From the NCBI RefSeq assembly GCF_023856365.1, contig NC_064542.1, positions 16,406,863 through 16,470,862 on the forward strand: a stretch of 64,000 nucleotides of DNA, in the 5' to 3' direction. Below are positions 13,101-25,245 of the stretch, piece after piece. This stretch comes from Brienomyrus brachyistius. Lineage: Eukaryota > Chordata > Actinopteri > Osteoglossiformes > Mormyridae. The notes under the pieces were generated by a model, which saw only the letters and a program-made list of their open reading frames with translations, was not told the DNA's origin and did no database searches. The first letter of the stretch is position 1; the number at the start of each line of letters is the position of its first letter. A program made the position numbers and the translations under genes.

Positions 13101-15440
13101 ACCAGGCAGCAGCACCCCCTGCTGGGCTGTTTTGGTACTATTACTACTGTGAAGGAGTCTAGTTGGATAAAAGATAAGACTTTCTGCACATTAACCTGTT
13201 CTTACTGCAGGTACGCGAGTACTTTAAAGTTTAATCTCTTTAACGTTGGTCTTTAAATGGAGTAAAATTGGCAAATAAGTGCTACTACTGATAATTGATA
13301 ATCGCAGCATGTTTTTGTATTACATAAAGAATTGCAGCATGAATTGATTTAAGATAATGACCAGACCTCGTTAGACATTAGGCTCCTGCATACATTCTAT
13401 CACTGTGATTAATGCAATTAATGTTGTTTACTGAGTTTTTTTTTTTTTTTAAATCTCCGCTGCTTAAAGATGTGAGAGCTATTAAAGCTGGAGGTCAGCG
13501 TGTAGCTGGAGATCAGGGTGAATTATCCTGAGTGATGTTAGGGAGACCTGCACATGGGCTCCACTGCAGCAGATGATTACATATTTTAGTGCATAAGAGT
13601 GATGAATGAAATGGGCCCTTTGCTTGAGCCAGACTCCCCACGTTCTGGGGTGGACGGTTCTGGGTTCCTGAACTGCCCAGGGTACCTGCCCGGGGGTATC
13701 ATGCTCGGGAAGCAAATTAACCCCTGCGTTAGTGCATTGGTTGCTCCGCCATGTGGACAGTACGTCTTCAATCATCATGAAAGCGTTTCCTTCCCCTGAC
13801 AGTCGCGTGCATGTTACGTTTTTTTGTCCTTCAAGCACAAGGTCATAACAAGATGAATTTGGCTCCCCAGAGTTTTTGGCGCTAGAGTCCATGTTCATCC
13901 ATTCAGCAGGTCTGTCCTGCAGGGGCTTTCGAGTGGTGAGAGGTACCTCTCTCAGACAGAGACACCTCTGTGAACTCTACCACACCTCAACCTCAGCCAC
14001 TGGCTGTTAGGCCACCCCGGTTATGCCTCAGAAGGAACTGCTTTCATCCTACAGGTCATGCTGGTATGAGGGGGGAAATTCCTTGAAAGAAGAGTGATCA
14101 GTGCAGAGGTGGTATTTTTTGCCATAAAATTCATGGTATTCTTTCACATGAGTCTCATACACACACACACACACACTATAATGACATTGTGGTATTCCTC
14201 AAATGGCATATGAGTGTGTCTGAGATCCCGAGGAGCCCAGCACTCGTAATGTGCTAAATTCACCTATTAGCAGGCGGGGGGGGGGGGGTTACCGCATGTG
14301 GAGGAGGGCAGAGGTCTGCAGTAGAGGTTGCAGCTGGCCTCTCGTGCCCCGTCACACTCCAGGCATCTCTCTTTCTGCTGTTGAAACCGAAGGGAGATGA
14401 TAGCGAGGATGCAGGATGTTCTGTCTCTGTGTCTGTAACCAAACCAAAAGTCTGGCACGTTTGAATTTATTTATTTTTCAACGTCATGTTTGACAGTGTG
14501 TGCTAACGTCTCCGCGCCTCGTTCGCGTTCAGACTCCTTTCTCTGAGCCGCGGCCTCGCCTCCCTGGTTAGGGGTGTTTGACAGTGGATAACAGTGGTGT
14601 AATAATGCCACCTCAGGCATGTGCCGGCACGCGCGTGTGCATGTTAACGTCTCCGCGCCTCGTTCGCCTCGTTCGCGTTCAGACTCCTTTCTCTGAGCCG
14701 CCGCCTCGCCTCACTGGCTGCTCACTCTGCCGCTTCTGCAGCATGTGCCGCTTACATGTGTGCTGCATTCATCACCCCACCATCCACTTGCCCTCGCTCT
14801 CCTCCCCGTCTTCCTTCTGTGGAGAAGCTCTCCTGCTCCTCTTCTTCTGCCCTCCTTCCTATAACGGAAACTTTTCCAGTGCCCTGTCAGCCCCATGGCA
14901 CCCAGGGATTCTCTTTACCGCTGTTGCCTCATCCTTTGCTTTCTTCCTGAAGTCGTCTCTGCTTTTCTCCGTTCTCTGCCGTTTGCTCTCCCTTTCAGTT
15001 TGTCTCCCTTTTTAATCCGTCTCACACTGTCCTTCCTGCTCAACTATGTCAAACCTAGGCTCCTTTTTTGTGACACTTCTTGAGGCCACTAGAAATGCGG
15101 GTGTGTGTATGTGTGTGAGTGAGTGTGTGTTTGCGTGTGTGTGTCTGTGCCTCTGAGTGTGTACTTTAAGTGTACTATAAGTGCATATGTGTGTGTGTGT
15201 GTGTACTATAAGTGTATATATATGTGTGTGCACATAAAAAGCTATAATTAGATTGAATTAATTAGACATGCAAGCCATATTTTTCATTTATTTTATTAGT
15301 TTTTTCTTATAGCATTTCCTTTTCTGCAGGAAAATCCTGAGCTATATGCACTCTCACTTTTCTCTTTAAAGTAATTTTAAAATCAAGCTTTAGAAGAAGC
15401 ATAGACTGTGGTCAGCCATTTCCTTTATTTTGTGATAAAT
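10189..15440. other. Non-coding, likely intron after candidate exon A
   Basis: Mostly unique sequence with no supported exon. It holds a short AC repeat at about 14158-14176, a G run at 14277-14288, a T run near 13437-13450 and a TG-rich stretch at 15100-15235. The part at 12285-12365 is AT-rich with several ATTA/TAAT cores and could be regulatory. Open frames around 14578-15015 are pyrimidine-rich and lack splice or domain support. Confidence 0.45.
14501..14716. repeat. Direct duplication of a ~65-bp CpG-rich segment
   Basis: The segment at about 14501-14565 (starting GCTAACGTCTCCGCGCCTCG) recurs at about 14643-14716 in the same orientation. The two share the sequence through TCTCTGAGCCG and CCTCGCCTC. 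The second copy carries an extra internal CGTTCGCCT-type duplication. The spacer is about 77 bp. Confidence 0.85.
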
Positions 15441-16350
15441 AGCGCTCTGTAATATGTGTCTGCGTAGAATAGCGCTCTGTAACGTGTCTGCGTAGAATAT
15501 CGCTCTGTAATATGTGTCTGCGTAGAATATCGCTCTGTAATATGTGTCTGCGTAGAATAGCGCTCTGTAACGTGTGTCTGCGTAGAATAGCGCTCTGTAA
15601 CGTGTCTGCGTAGAATAGCGCTCTGTAATATGTGTCTGCGTAGAATATCGCTCTGTAATATGTGTCGGCGTAGAATATCGCTCTGTAATATGTGTCTGCG
15701 TAGAATAGCGCTCTGTAACATGTGTCTGCGTAGAATAGCGCTCTGTAACGTGTCTGCGTAGAATACCGCTCTGTAATATGTGTCTGCGTAGAATATCGCT
15801 CTGTAATATGTGTCTGCGTAGAATATCGCTCTGTAATATGTGTCTGCGTAGAATATCGTTCTGTAATATGTGTCTGTGTAGAATATCGCTCTGTAACATG
15901 TGTCTGCGTAGAATAGCGCTCTGTAACATGTGTCTGCGTAGAATAGCGCTCTGTAACGTGTGTCTGCGTAGAATAGCGCTCTGTAATATGTGTCTGCGTA
16001 GAATATCGCTCTGTAATATGTGTCTGCATAGAATAGCGCTCTGTAATATGTGTCTGCGTAGAATAGCGCTCAGTAACATGTGTCTGCGTAGAATATCGCT
16101 CTGTAATATGTGTCTGCGTAGAATATCGCTCTGTAATATGTGTCTGCGTAGAATATCGCTCTGTAACATGTGTCTGCGTAGAATAGCGCTCTGTAATATG
16201 TGTCTGCGTAGAATATCGCTCTGTAATATGTGTCTGCGTAGAATATCGCTCTGTAATATGTGTCTGCGTAGAATATCGCTCTGTAACATGTGTCTGCGTA
16301 GAATAGCGCTCTGTAACGTGTGTCTGTGTAGAATAGCACCTGTAATGTGT
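15441..16350. repeat. 30-bp minisatellite, about 30 copies
   Basis: A 30-bp unit made of [A]TCGCTCTGTAATATG plus TGTCTGCGTAGAAT repeats for about 910 bp. The main variants are AGCGCTC versus ATCGCTC, and AACGTG versus AACATG versus AATATG. A few units are 28 bp, lacking one TG. Because 30 is a multiple of 3 and the common units contain no stop, the array reads as a 10-residue repeat on both strands: CLRRISLCNM on plus, RHILQSDILR and YRAIFYADTY on minus. There is no start context, splice signal or domain, so these are not called as genes. Confidence 0.97.
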
Positions 16351-17424
16351 GTGTTTTATGGTGAATGTGCCCCCACCTGGGGTGGGAAAAAGTACTGATT
16401 AATCATGATACCAGGATTTGACGATTTGATATTGATTCACAAATAAATTTTTATTTGTATCGATCCTTTTATCGTATAGATTCTGATATTTTATCTTTCA
16501 CCGAACACGTGAATGCAAACAAATTCAGTCATATACAGTACACTGCTTACAGTGACTCAAAGTAACGTTATATTTAGAAGTTAAATAAATTAAACAAAAT
16601 AAAATCAAATGATATAAAGAGAAAATGGATATTATTGGATGTGGCCTGTTTTCAATTATCTGTTTTTTTCAAATGTTGTGGGCAACAATGAAGCAAATGA
16701 AAGCACCTGAAAGTACAGTATAAAGGCATAATTTATTATATTTCTGACTCGGTACAAAAACTGTAGAGGGAAAGTAGGAAATATTTTGGTTATTCACGGG
16801 TACGTACAAGAATAAGTTTCATGCTTAATATTATATATAGTTTTTTGTTATCTTGTTTTCCTCATGTAACATAATTATGTTGCTTTGTTCTGCATTGTTA
16901 AGGTTACAGTGCTGTGCCTCTTGTTGTTTTTACCATAAATCTGGTTTGATCACACATTAATGAATGTGCTTCAAATGTAAATTGAATTAGAACGAAATTG
17001 ATTTCAAATGGGCACTTGTGAATCAAAATCAAATCAAATTGTAAGTTCAGGGCCGATTCCCCATCCTAAACCCGTATGTTCTTCAAATAAAAAGATTCTA
17101 TTTTATGTTTTGACACATATCTTTCATTTAAAGTCCTTCAGAAACGGTCCTTCTTTTCGGTCTTGGCTTGGTGTGAGCGCGCGCACAGGGGGAGAAAGGA
17201 GGGTCAAAATTCCCCTCAGCTACGACCCTCTGGTAACTCACATTTGATTTTTTTTACCAAATTGACACATTGACACAAATTGAACATGATGGACTTGATT
17301 CAGCCTTTGAGGCGGCCCTGACCCCCCCACAAAGGGCAGCCAGCTGTTCCTGAGTGGCAGGCCACAGGAGTCGACAAAACCACACCGCTGCCTTTCTCCT
17401 GGCTCTTTCCAGGCAGATGTAATC
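16351..17424. other. AT-rich non-coding sequence, probably old repeat remnants
   Basis: The phrases GATTTGATATTGATTCAC at about 16420 and GAATCAAAATCAAATCAAAT at about 17020 resemble the ends of degenerate non-autonomous elements seen in fish genomes. No target-site duplication or terminal inverted repeat could be confirmed by eye. Confidence 0.3.
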
Positions 17425-17537
17425 TGGTAAATAGAGGGAGGGGCTGGGTGGACTGGGTACCTGGATGGTAAATAGGGGGAGGGGCTGGGCAGACTGGGTA
17501 CCTGGATGGTCAATGAGGGGAGGCGTTGGGTGGAGGT
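17425..17537. repeat. Short G-rich minisatellite, about 2.5 copies
   Basis: A unit of about 45 bp containing GGGAGGGGCTGGG and ACTGGGTACCTGGATGG repeats two to three times with substitutions. Confidence 0.85.
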
Positions 17538-17605
17538 GTGACCTTGACAGTGCAATGCGATCCCCCCGCACGTGAATGGCTCATTGTAAAGTGGGGGGCA
17601 GTACA

Positions 17606-17815
17606 GGCTGTGACTCCCTTGGACTTCCTTGATACCAGGCTATGACTTCCTTAATACCGGGCTGTGACTCCCTTGGGCTTCCTTGATACCGGGCTATGAC
17701 TCCCTCAGCACAGGACCATGACTTCCTTGGTACTAGGCTGTGACTCCTTTGATACTAGGCTGTGACTCCTTTGATACTGGGCTGTGACTCCTTTGGTGTG
17801 GGGCTGTGACTCCCA
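17606..17815. repeat. Degenerate 22/32-bp minisatellite
   Basis: Units begin GGCTGTGACTCC and end GATACCAG or GATACTAG. Some are about 32 bp, with an extra CTTGGACTTC block, and others are 22 bp, which suggests internal deletion or duplication. About eight units are present. Confidence 0.85.
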
Positions 17816-20800
17816 TGTGTGTGGGGGGTGAGACTGATTTCTGCACTTGATGAGAGCATGTAGCCTATGAGTAATTCAGCAGGAACTGAGCTTGACTTCT
17901 AGTGGGATATGAAGTGTATGTACATGTTCATGTGTGTGTGTGTGTGTGTGTATGTGTGTGTCTGAGACCCTGACGACCATGATCTGCAGCCTATGAATTT
18001 TAAGTAGATCAGCAGGACCTCAAGCCCACAGCATTTTCACGAGGATGGCAGCCCACACCCCCCTCCTCCCAGTAGAAGGTCACTCTGGCCCACTCTGGCC
18101 TACTGTGCACCCCCCCCCCCCCCCCAGCAATTGCCTTGCTGGCCGTCTACACTTTATGTTGCTGCACAGACGTGCCATGCAGATAGCATACACATACACC
18201 ACCTGTGTTCATGTGCATTGGGGGGGCGTGTTTGTGCATGCGTGTGCACCCCGTCTGCTATTGGCCCGCCTCCCAGAGCGTCTCCTGGCTCGGGGAAGAG
18301 GCTGGATTAATTTGGGGCTTTGTGTCCCGGACGGGCCTCCTCTCCTCTTCCTCTCCTGGTGGCTCTGTGCGCGCTACACGCTTGGCGGAGCCCGTGTGTT
18401 ATCGGGCCGGCCGTGAGTGCGCCGTTATCATTTAAATATTCTCTCTCTGTACGGACACGGACAGGGGGATTAAGGGTGTAATGCGGGATAATCCTGTAGG
18501 TAGACTTCCTGACTTCTCCCAAATCAGCACTCTTCCTTGTGAGGGGAGAGATGGAGAAAGGCGGGGTGGGGCGATGGGGAGAGGGTGAGGGAGGGGGTGA
18601 AAAAAATGACAAATGCAAATGGAATACAGATGAAAAAGTGCATAGCTTGCGGTGTGCTCCTCTGTGAGGACGAGGGGGGGGGGGGGTTAGTGTGGAGCAG
18701 GAGTGTGTCCACTTCCCGCCGCCTTGTGTGCCATGTGTGAAGGCACCGTCTTGCCTGTGTCATCTCGGAGTTTCTGTGGGATCCACTAGTCACCCCGGCT
18801 ACTTCCTGTAGTCCGAGAGGCAATCGGCTGACTCCCAGCTTCTTTCTGTGTGTGTGCATGTGTGTTCCTGCCTCCTGGGTAAACACCCACCGCACATCTC
18901 CAAACAGGCATGGCTCAGCCCATCGATCAGGGCCGAGTATTCAGTGGGAATAAATCATTGTCGCTCTCTCTCATTAAGGCCCTGTTGCAGCCCCCTCTCT
19001 CTCCCATTACCCCCACCCCCATACCAACTCCCATAGTTCCGCGTTAGCATCTCTGCTAACATACTAAGCTCCCGTTTGCCAATGCAGTGTCAGTGACCCG
19101 GACAACGGCAATTAACCGCTCCGGATTGCCCTTAGGGGGTGTGGGTGGCTCCGTGCAACTACAGTAGGTATGTGCTAGCATGCTGCTTGCTTCAGGAATG
19201 CTAACAGAAACCCCGTGAGATGAGTCTGGGTCAATTACAGATGAGTGTTCCTCTCCCAGAATTTGTTACGCTGCCGTCCCCAGAGACGTGACTCTGTGTG
19301 GCTCTCTCTGGCTGTCCCTGGTTCTCTCTAATCTAATATCCCTGTCCACCGCCGCCGGCCAGTCACTCCCTGGCAGCTAGCGCGGCCGGTCGGCGGAACG
19401 GTTGCTCAAGGCCTACTTTCCCAAAGGTATTGATTCATGTAAATGTCATTCCCTGTTAATTGATGTGACTGTTTAGAGCGAGAGTACATCCTGGTCTCCC
19501 TGCGAGTCCGACTACTCTTTAGCATTTCCTCGTTTTTGAAACAGGCCCTGAGATTTCCAATAAAACATCACCTTGGCCCAGAGCATGTGCCGTGACCCAT
19601 CACTGCCCCCTACTGACATGGATTGCTCTCTGTCACACACTGTCACGCACAGGTCACGTGATCACCACAATCCACAATTTGGACCTCCCTCAGCCGGCGC
19701 ACTGCCATCCCAAGGACACAGTGTTTCTTTCCATAATTATTTGCATGTTATTTTTTAGCTCTGGATTAGAGCCCTCCTTACATAACTACCTTGGAGAATT
19801 AAATAAATAAGTAGTGAAGCAAGGTTGAAAGGAAGCGTTCTGGCATATCCACGAGCCTCTGCAAGCTGGCCTGACCGCTGCTGTCATTTGGAAGTCTGTT
19901 TGAAGTCGGTCCCTAACAGACTCATGGGAGCAGCACTGCCCCACTGCGTGCCGAATGGACAGGGGGGACCAGACCGCAGATCGGTTCGGATCATTATTTA
20001 CTTCTAAATTATTATCTGGGGATGAAGTGCTTCCTAAATGGATCCTGCAGGTTTTCCTGTTTTTCAATGAAACGATATAGGGATTGGACACTTTTGCGGC
20101 AGCTTGGCTGGGAAGGGTGGCAAACGGTAGTGGGGGGTTGGGCATACGCGAGCGACTGGGCAGGGGGATTGGGTTTGAGTTTGCATCCACATGCCTGCAA
20201 CGTGGGACCTGGTGGTGACCATCGTTTGTGGGCAGTTGCCATTTGGCGTCTCCTGAGCTTTGAGGTCTGCCTCTTTCCTGCGGGCAGCTGAGAGGGCAGG
20301 TCCGTCCTTAAGCTCGTCCTGGCTTCTGCTGCAGAAAGCTGAGTGACACTGGACTGTCCCTTACAAACCCGGTGACTCGGTGACTCTCCACAACACCCTC
20401 CGAGGCCCTGCTCTCCCTGGCCGCCTTTATTCCTTCACCTCTATTTTACTCTTTGAGATTCCAGCATAAATGGCTGTTATTTAAATTTTAGTCCTTTGAT
20501 TAACACACGCGCAAGATGACTTCAGGTGGGGTAACTGCCGCTTTCTTTGTGGGGGTGCATGGTTGCAAGAGCCGCCCGCGATGCAGGATAATCACAACTG
20601 TTATCCTGCACTGTGCTTTCCCTCCTGTTTCCTTCACTTAAAATTTACACTTTCAGGAAACATATCTCTTACATGGTGAGTCCCACTTATGTCTGTTGGG
20701 GATGTTAGCTCAGGGAGGGGGGTGGCGGATGGAGGGGTCTGAGCACGGCAAAGTCAGCATGCAGATGGGGCTGGCCGCAGCACCATGGATACATACAGTA

Positions 20801-21791
20801 ATAGTTGCCACGGATACAGCAAAGTCAGTTGGGATGCGGGAAGGTCAGCTTGGGGAAGCACTGGCCATGTTAAGATGGGTGTGGAAAGGGTTTGTTCAAA
20901 CGTGCATGTTTTGGGGGGATAAAACAGCCTTCAGCTGGAATCAAACACGCAGAAAATGCCAGCGTGATGGAACATAGCAACTCAGAAGCTTTTTGGCACT
21001 ACGGGTGCGTGCTGTTTTCTGGTGAGGAACCGTCTCTCAGCTCTCCCTGCTGAGTACCCAAGCCTGGCCAATGTCAGCTTCTTTGTTCTGCCAGCAGAAT
21101 GTTCTTCGGAACTCGGTTTTTGGTGTAAACATCTTATTGCTTTTTTTTTTGCTGTTTGTCAGCTCCCCCCCCCCAGAAGCAGCCTACCCCTGGGAGCTTA
21201 CAGGCAGGGGTAATTTGAATTCCCACTGGAGACAGAAGCGGAAAATTAACGTGACTGGATCAGTGAAGGATACTTCTTTGTCAGAAGGCTCAACTGGAAG
21301 CCGTTCCTGCCGATGCAAACTCTCTGGGAAAGGTAATAGTGTCATTTGTGGTAATCCCAGGAATTAGGTGGCGGTGTTCACCCAGATTACTCTCCTTCTA
21401 TCTTTATGTATGTTACAGTAGATTCCATGCTTGGCTAAATAACCTCGGCTGAGCAACTTCTGAGTCGGCACATTTGAAACTGCACTGTTTATTATAAAGG
21501 AAATCACCTTATCTCACTGCAGCATGGCGGCAAAAATCAACAAAGGGGGGCGCTGTTCTCTAGTTTTTGGGCTCACAGAAGGGGATAAGGGGCAAACTGG
21601 GTCCTTGGTGCCTCTGCACCCTGTCCAGCAGGGTAGTTACCACAGTGCATATACATCTGGAAGGATCTATGGGTGCAGTCGATAAAACATTGCTAAATAT
21701 GTCAGCTTTCATGCTCCAAGTCTGTGGAAAAAAAGCCTTCGTGTATTAAAGTCCTTTTCTCATGATTCATTTGTGGGTTTTGTTTTTTTTA

Positions 21792-21865
21792 CTTCCAATG
21801 TCCGTGTGACCCAAGGCCTTGCCGAATCCTTCCAATGTCCGTGTGACCCAAGGCCTTGCCGAATC
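21792..21865. repeat. Perfect 37-bp tandem duplication
   Basis: Positions 21792-21828 and 21829-21865 are identical 37-bp copies (CTTCCAATGTCCGTGTGACC and onward to GCCGAATC). The lack of any difference indicates a recent event or an assembly artefact. Confidence 0.95.
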
Positions 21866-22485
21866 GGCCACACCTGATGCCTCGTGAAACGATCTGTGCA
21901 AATAAGCTGATTTGCTTAGGGGAGGCAGGCTGCCGCTTCAGTGTTTACAGCGCTGTGCGGAGGCCGGCTGCGCTCCAGCGCCGCATGCCACGCCGTCCTT
22001 AATGTGTTTCTTTAACCGCTCTTCACTGGTGGGTGGAGCGGCTCCCTAAACAGACTGGCAGTGTTTTGAATACCTCTCTGACCCCTGCGGTGAGGAGCAC
22101 TTGTAGAGTCACCTTACAGCCCATCAGGGACTAAGCAAATGAGAGGATCACGAATCTCCCCATATCTCTGGCTGTGGAGCAGAGTTTCTCCTGGGGGGGG
22201 GGGGGGAGCTCAGGTGGACGGAGCCTATCCTGTCCTCACTGCACCTCCCAGGGACCATTTGGGAGCAGGCAGGAGGAGTCCGTCCAGGTGGCTGTTAGAC
22301 TTAGAAAGAGCACGGCCAGCTTGGGTGGGCGTTACCAAAACATACATCAGCGGGGCTGGAGGGGGCACAGTGCCTTCCATTACTTTGTCCAGGTAAATGG
22401 GTGGGTTGTGGCGGTGAGCCAGTGGGGCATGGAGGTGAACCAGCAGGAGGCACGGCGATGAGCCAGAGGGAGGCCCGGTGCTGTT

Positions 22486-22780
22486 CCATTCACCCTGTCC
22501 TGGTATACGGGGGCCAGCATGACAGTGAGCCAATAGGGGGGTGCGGCACCTTCCATTCACCCTGTCCTGGCACACTGGAGGCTGGCACAGCAGTTAGCTG
22601 ATAGGGGGGTGCGGCACCTTCCATTCACCCTGTCCTGGCACACTGGAGGCTGGCACAGCAGTTAGCTGATAGGGGGGTGCGGCACCTTCCATTCCCCCTG
22701 TCCTGGTATACGGGGGCCGGTATGACAGTGAGCCAATAGAGGGTGCGGCACCTTCCATTCCCCCTGTCCTGGAACATGGC
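22486..22780. repeat. ~68-bp minisatellite, about 4 copies
   Basis: Units contain GCACCTTCCATTCACCCTGT, CCTGGCACACTGGAGG or CCTGGTATACGGGGGCC, and TAGGGGGGTGCGG. Two neighbouring units starting near 22547 and 22615 are practically identical, while the outer ones differ. Related degenerate sequence extends upstream to about 22370. Confidence 0.85.
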
Positions 22781-24708
22781 TGCTACACCCAGACTTGCTT
22801 TCTCTGCCGGCTGTCGATTCTTAGACTTATGCTGCATGCAACCCCAAACGGAGTCTCTCCTTCAGAACACCACACCTGCCCTGCTGCTCACCCCCCTGCC
22901 CACTTTGCCTGCCCCAGTGTAGGTTGTCATATGACAACCCCTTGCTTTTCTCTGCTTCCCCTGGGCTTTCGCTTCTTCCTTGTCCATTTAGATTTTAGCA
23001 TCATCCACCTGAGACAAATTCCCCTCTTTCCTGTGATGTCCCAGTTTCAGCACTGTGCTGTTGTTCTTGTGGGACCCTGCATCACAGCACATAAAATGTG
23101 ACTGTGAGTGTGTACATGTTGCTGGGAGTCTCCATTTCCTTACTTGACTGCATATCTATTGCAATACAACAAGTTTTCCATAATTCATGGTGCAACTATC
23201 CATCGTTTAGATTGAACAGTTTATTTACTCGTGTGCTAAATCAGGCACTTCGCATTTTTCCCATAATAAGACAACAGAGACCTGACACAGATGGTGTGAG
23301 ATCACAGGTGTTTTAAATTACTGTGGGGTTGCATATTATTTTTACCCTTTTTGTAATGAAAATTGTAATAGAAAATTAATAGTGTGCCGAAAATATCTTT
23401 CTGTTTATTGAGAATTGAACTGAATTTGATTAGTAAGGTTTGCTTATACGTATTATACTTATTCTGTTTAAGTGTGTACTCACACTTAGCCCAGTTACCT
23501 TGTACCGTGCCCAAGATTGCCCCCCCCCCCCTCCACACTCACCCGCTGGTCTGCGCTCACATAGCACTTAACGTGCCGGGCCTGAGCACGCTCCCCTTAT
23601 CACCGTGCGGCTTTTTCGTGTTTAAGAAAACATGGAAAGGAAAGCGCTGTCACACACCACAATGGAATCCATGATTAATGTCCTTATTTTATGGCCTATT
23701 TGGAGTCCTTTTGGGTGCAGTGACACAGGGCACTGGGGTTATAGATTTATCAAGTATGCAAAAAAAACCACCCTGCATGTATAAGAAGTCCTGTATTTGC
23801 CTAATATCTCTGAGTTAATGTGTTTCGTATGCGCCAAGAGATCTCAGAACACCCCTAAAAACCGTGATCGAGCCCCTCCCAGAACTGCCCTCCAGATTAA
23901 AAAAAAATATATAAGCCATCACTTTATTTTTAACCACTAATTTAATTTCCATCTCTGTCTCTAACACGCTCTCATACAAACAGTGCTGTAGTTCATACTA
24001 CATACATAACTGTATGTAACCGTAACTATGTGCTACTAAAATGCATTTAGATACCTGGTAAAGGCCAGTATTATAAAAAAAACAAAACAAAAAAAAACAT
24101 TAATCTAAAAACAAGCAAGCTGATCTCCACTCGGTTGAGGCTATGGATGGATTGCTTCGCCACCCACCCATGAAGTTTTACAGTCGGCTAGGGCTGGACA
24201 GTATGCGTATAATGAATTTTCACAGTTTATCTGTTTATTTTCAAAACGACATGTTAGATGACATACCATTTACATCAAATTATTGTGTCTTAAAATTAGG
24301 ATTAAAAAATTTTTAATCTAAAACTATTCCTTCCAGGTTGTACACAACGCAAGAGCTTCAGTCGTGACGTTGCACGGACTCCCCGAATCCACAGCTGCTA
24401 AAATCGTTCAATAAGTAGATGGAGGTGAAGAATAATTGGTACTTGTTTTAATTTCGTATTAAAACATTGGCTCACAGGTTAAAAATATCATAATCCGCAA
24501 TATTGATTAAAATTTTTGGAAGGAACAAATTTGCATGTACAGTCCTGAGACTCTGCCTTTCATTTCATATATTTTTAATAGACCTTCAACAGTTTCTAAA
24601 GAGGATGTTTAAATAAGACTGTAAACTGGTTCATTTGAAAGACTGCAATAAAGTTTTCACACTATCCATAAAGCAGTTCATTATACATGTGTACAGCAGT
24701 TATTATCG

Positions 24709-24920
24709 GAGGGTAGCGTGGGGCTCAGTGGGCTAAGAATCTGCCTGCGATCAGATGGTCACGGGTTCGAACTCACGCTCTGCCAAATAGTCTCGCCTGT
24801 GGGCCCTTGAGTGGGGCCCTTAACCCCCAGCTCTAACGGTAGCTGCTCTTCCCTGCCAAGCAAGATGGGGCAGGAGAAAAGAGTTTCCCCTAGAGATTAA
24901 TACAGTTTCTTTATTATTAA
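24709..24920 (+). mobile_element. tRNA-derived SINE
   Basis: The head has a polymerase III A-box-like TAGCGTGGGGCTCAGTGGGC at about 24713. A B-box GGTTCGAACTC follows at about 24764, at tRNA-like spacing. The body reads GGGCCCTTGAGTGGGGCCCT and TAACCCCCAGCT. The end reads GTTTCCCCTAGAGATTAATA, close to the 'TTTCCCC...GATCAATAAA' tails of teleost tRNA SINEs with LINE-like 3' ends. It has no coding capacity. Confidence 0.8.
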
Positions 24921-25004
24921 CAGCTAAATAAAAGGCTATATAGTTAGTAATATCTCCTGCTTTCTCTCACATTCATTTGTTATTCTGTATACATACTGCC
25001 ATTT

Positions 25005-25245
25005 TACAGGTCCCATAAGGGGAAACTCAGTTTTATTAACATGTCACTGTAATAAAAAAACTAAAAATGCCCAAAGTCTTGCATTTTGTCTGGATACTTA
25101 TGGTTAAGGTTAGGGCTGGGTAGGGGTTAAGGTCGTCATTTTTGGGATTAGAGTTTTTCCCATAGAAATGAATGGATGCTCCCCACAAAGGTATGAATAT
25201 AAATGTATGTGTGTGTGTGTCTGTGTGTGTGTGTGTGAGTGTCCA
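25005..25245. repeat. Interspersed repeat, copy 1, with TG tail
   Basis: The segment shares several blocks in the same order with 27240-27525: CCCATAAGGGGAAAC / CCCACAAGGGAAACC, AAAAATGCCCAAAGTCTTG / AAAAATGCCAAAAGTCTTG, and ATAGAAATGAATGGA. Both end with a CCCCACAA motif. It is directly followed by a TG repeat. The shared minus-strand conceptual peptide (SIHFY...NPN/NSN) reflects this homology and not a gene. The family is familiar from fish genomes but I cannot name it. Confidence 0.75.

Larger units (their letters stand above)
17816..24708. other. Non-coding, likely intron
   Basis: No supported exon. The stretch holds a TG repeat at about 17933-17965, C and G runs at about 18111-18125 and 22195-22207, and two small repeats described separately. 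The CpG-rich piece at 18240-18420 was inspected for an exon and none was found. Confidence 0.45.

Noticed and set aside
15390..16289. 299-codon open frame on the minus strand
   Set aside because: It is the translation of the 30-bp minisatellite. The opposite strand is equally open.
24709..24780. tRNA gene
   Set aside because: It has A- and B-box-like motifs but is followed by a SINE body and tail, and a clean cloverleaf is not apparent.
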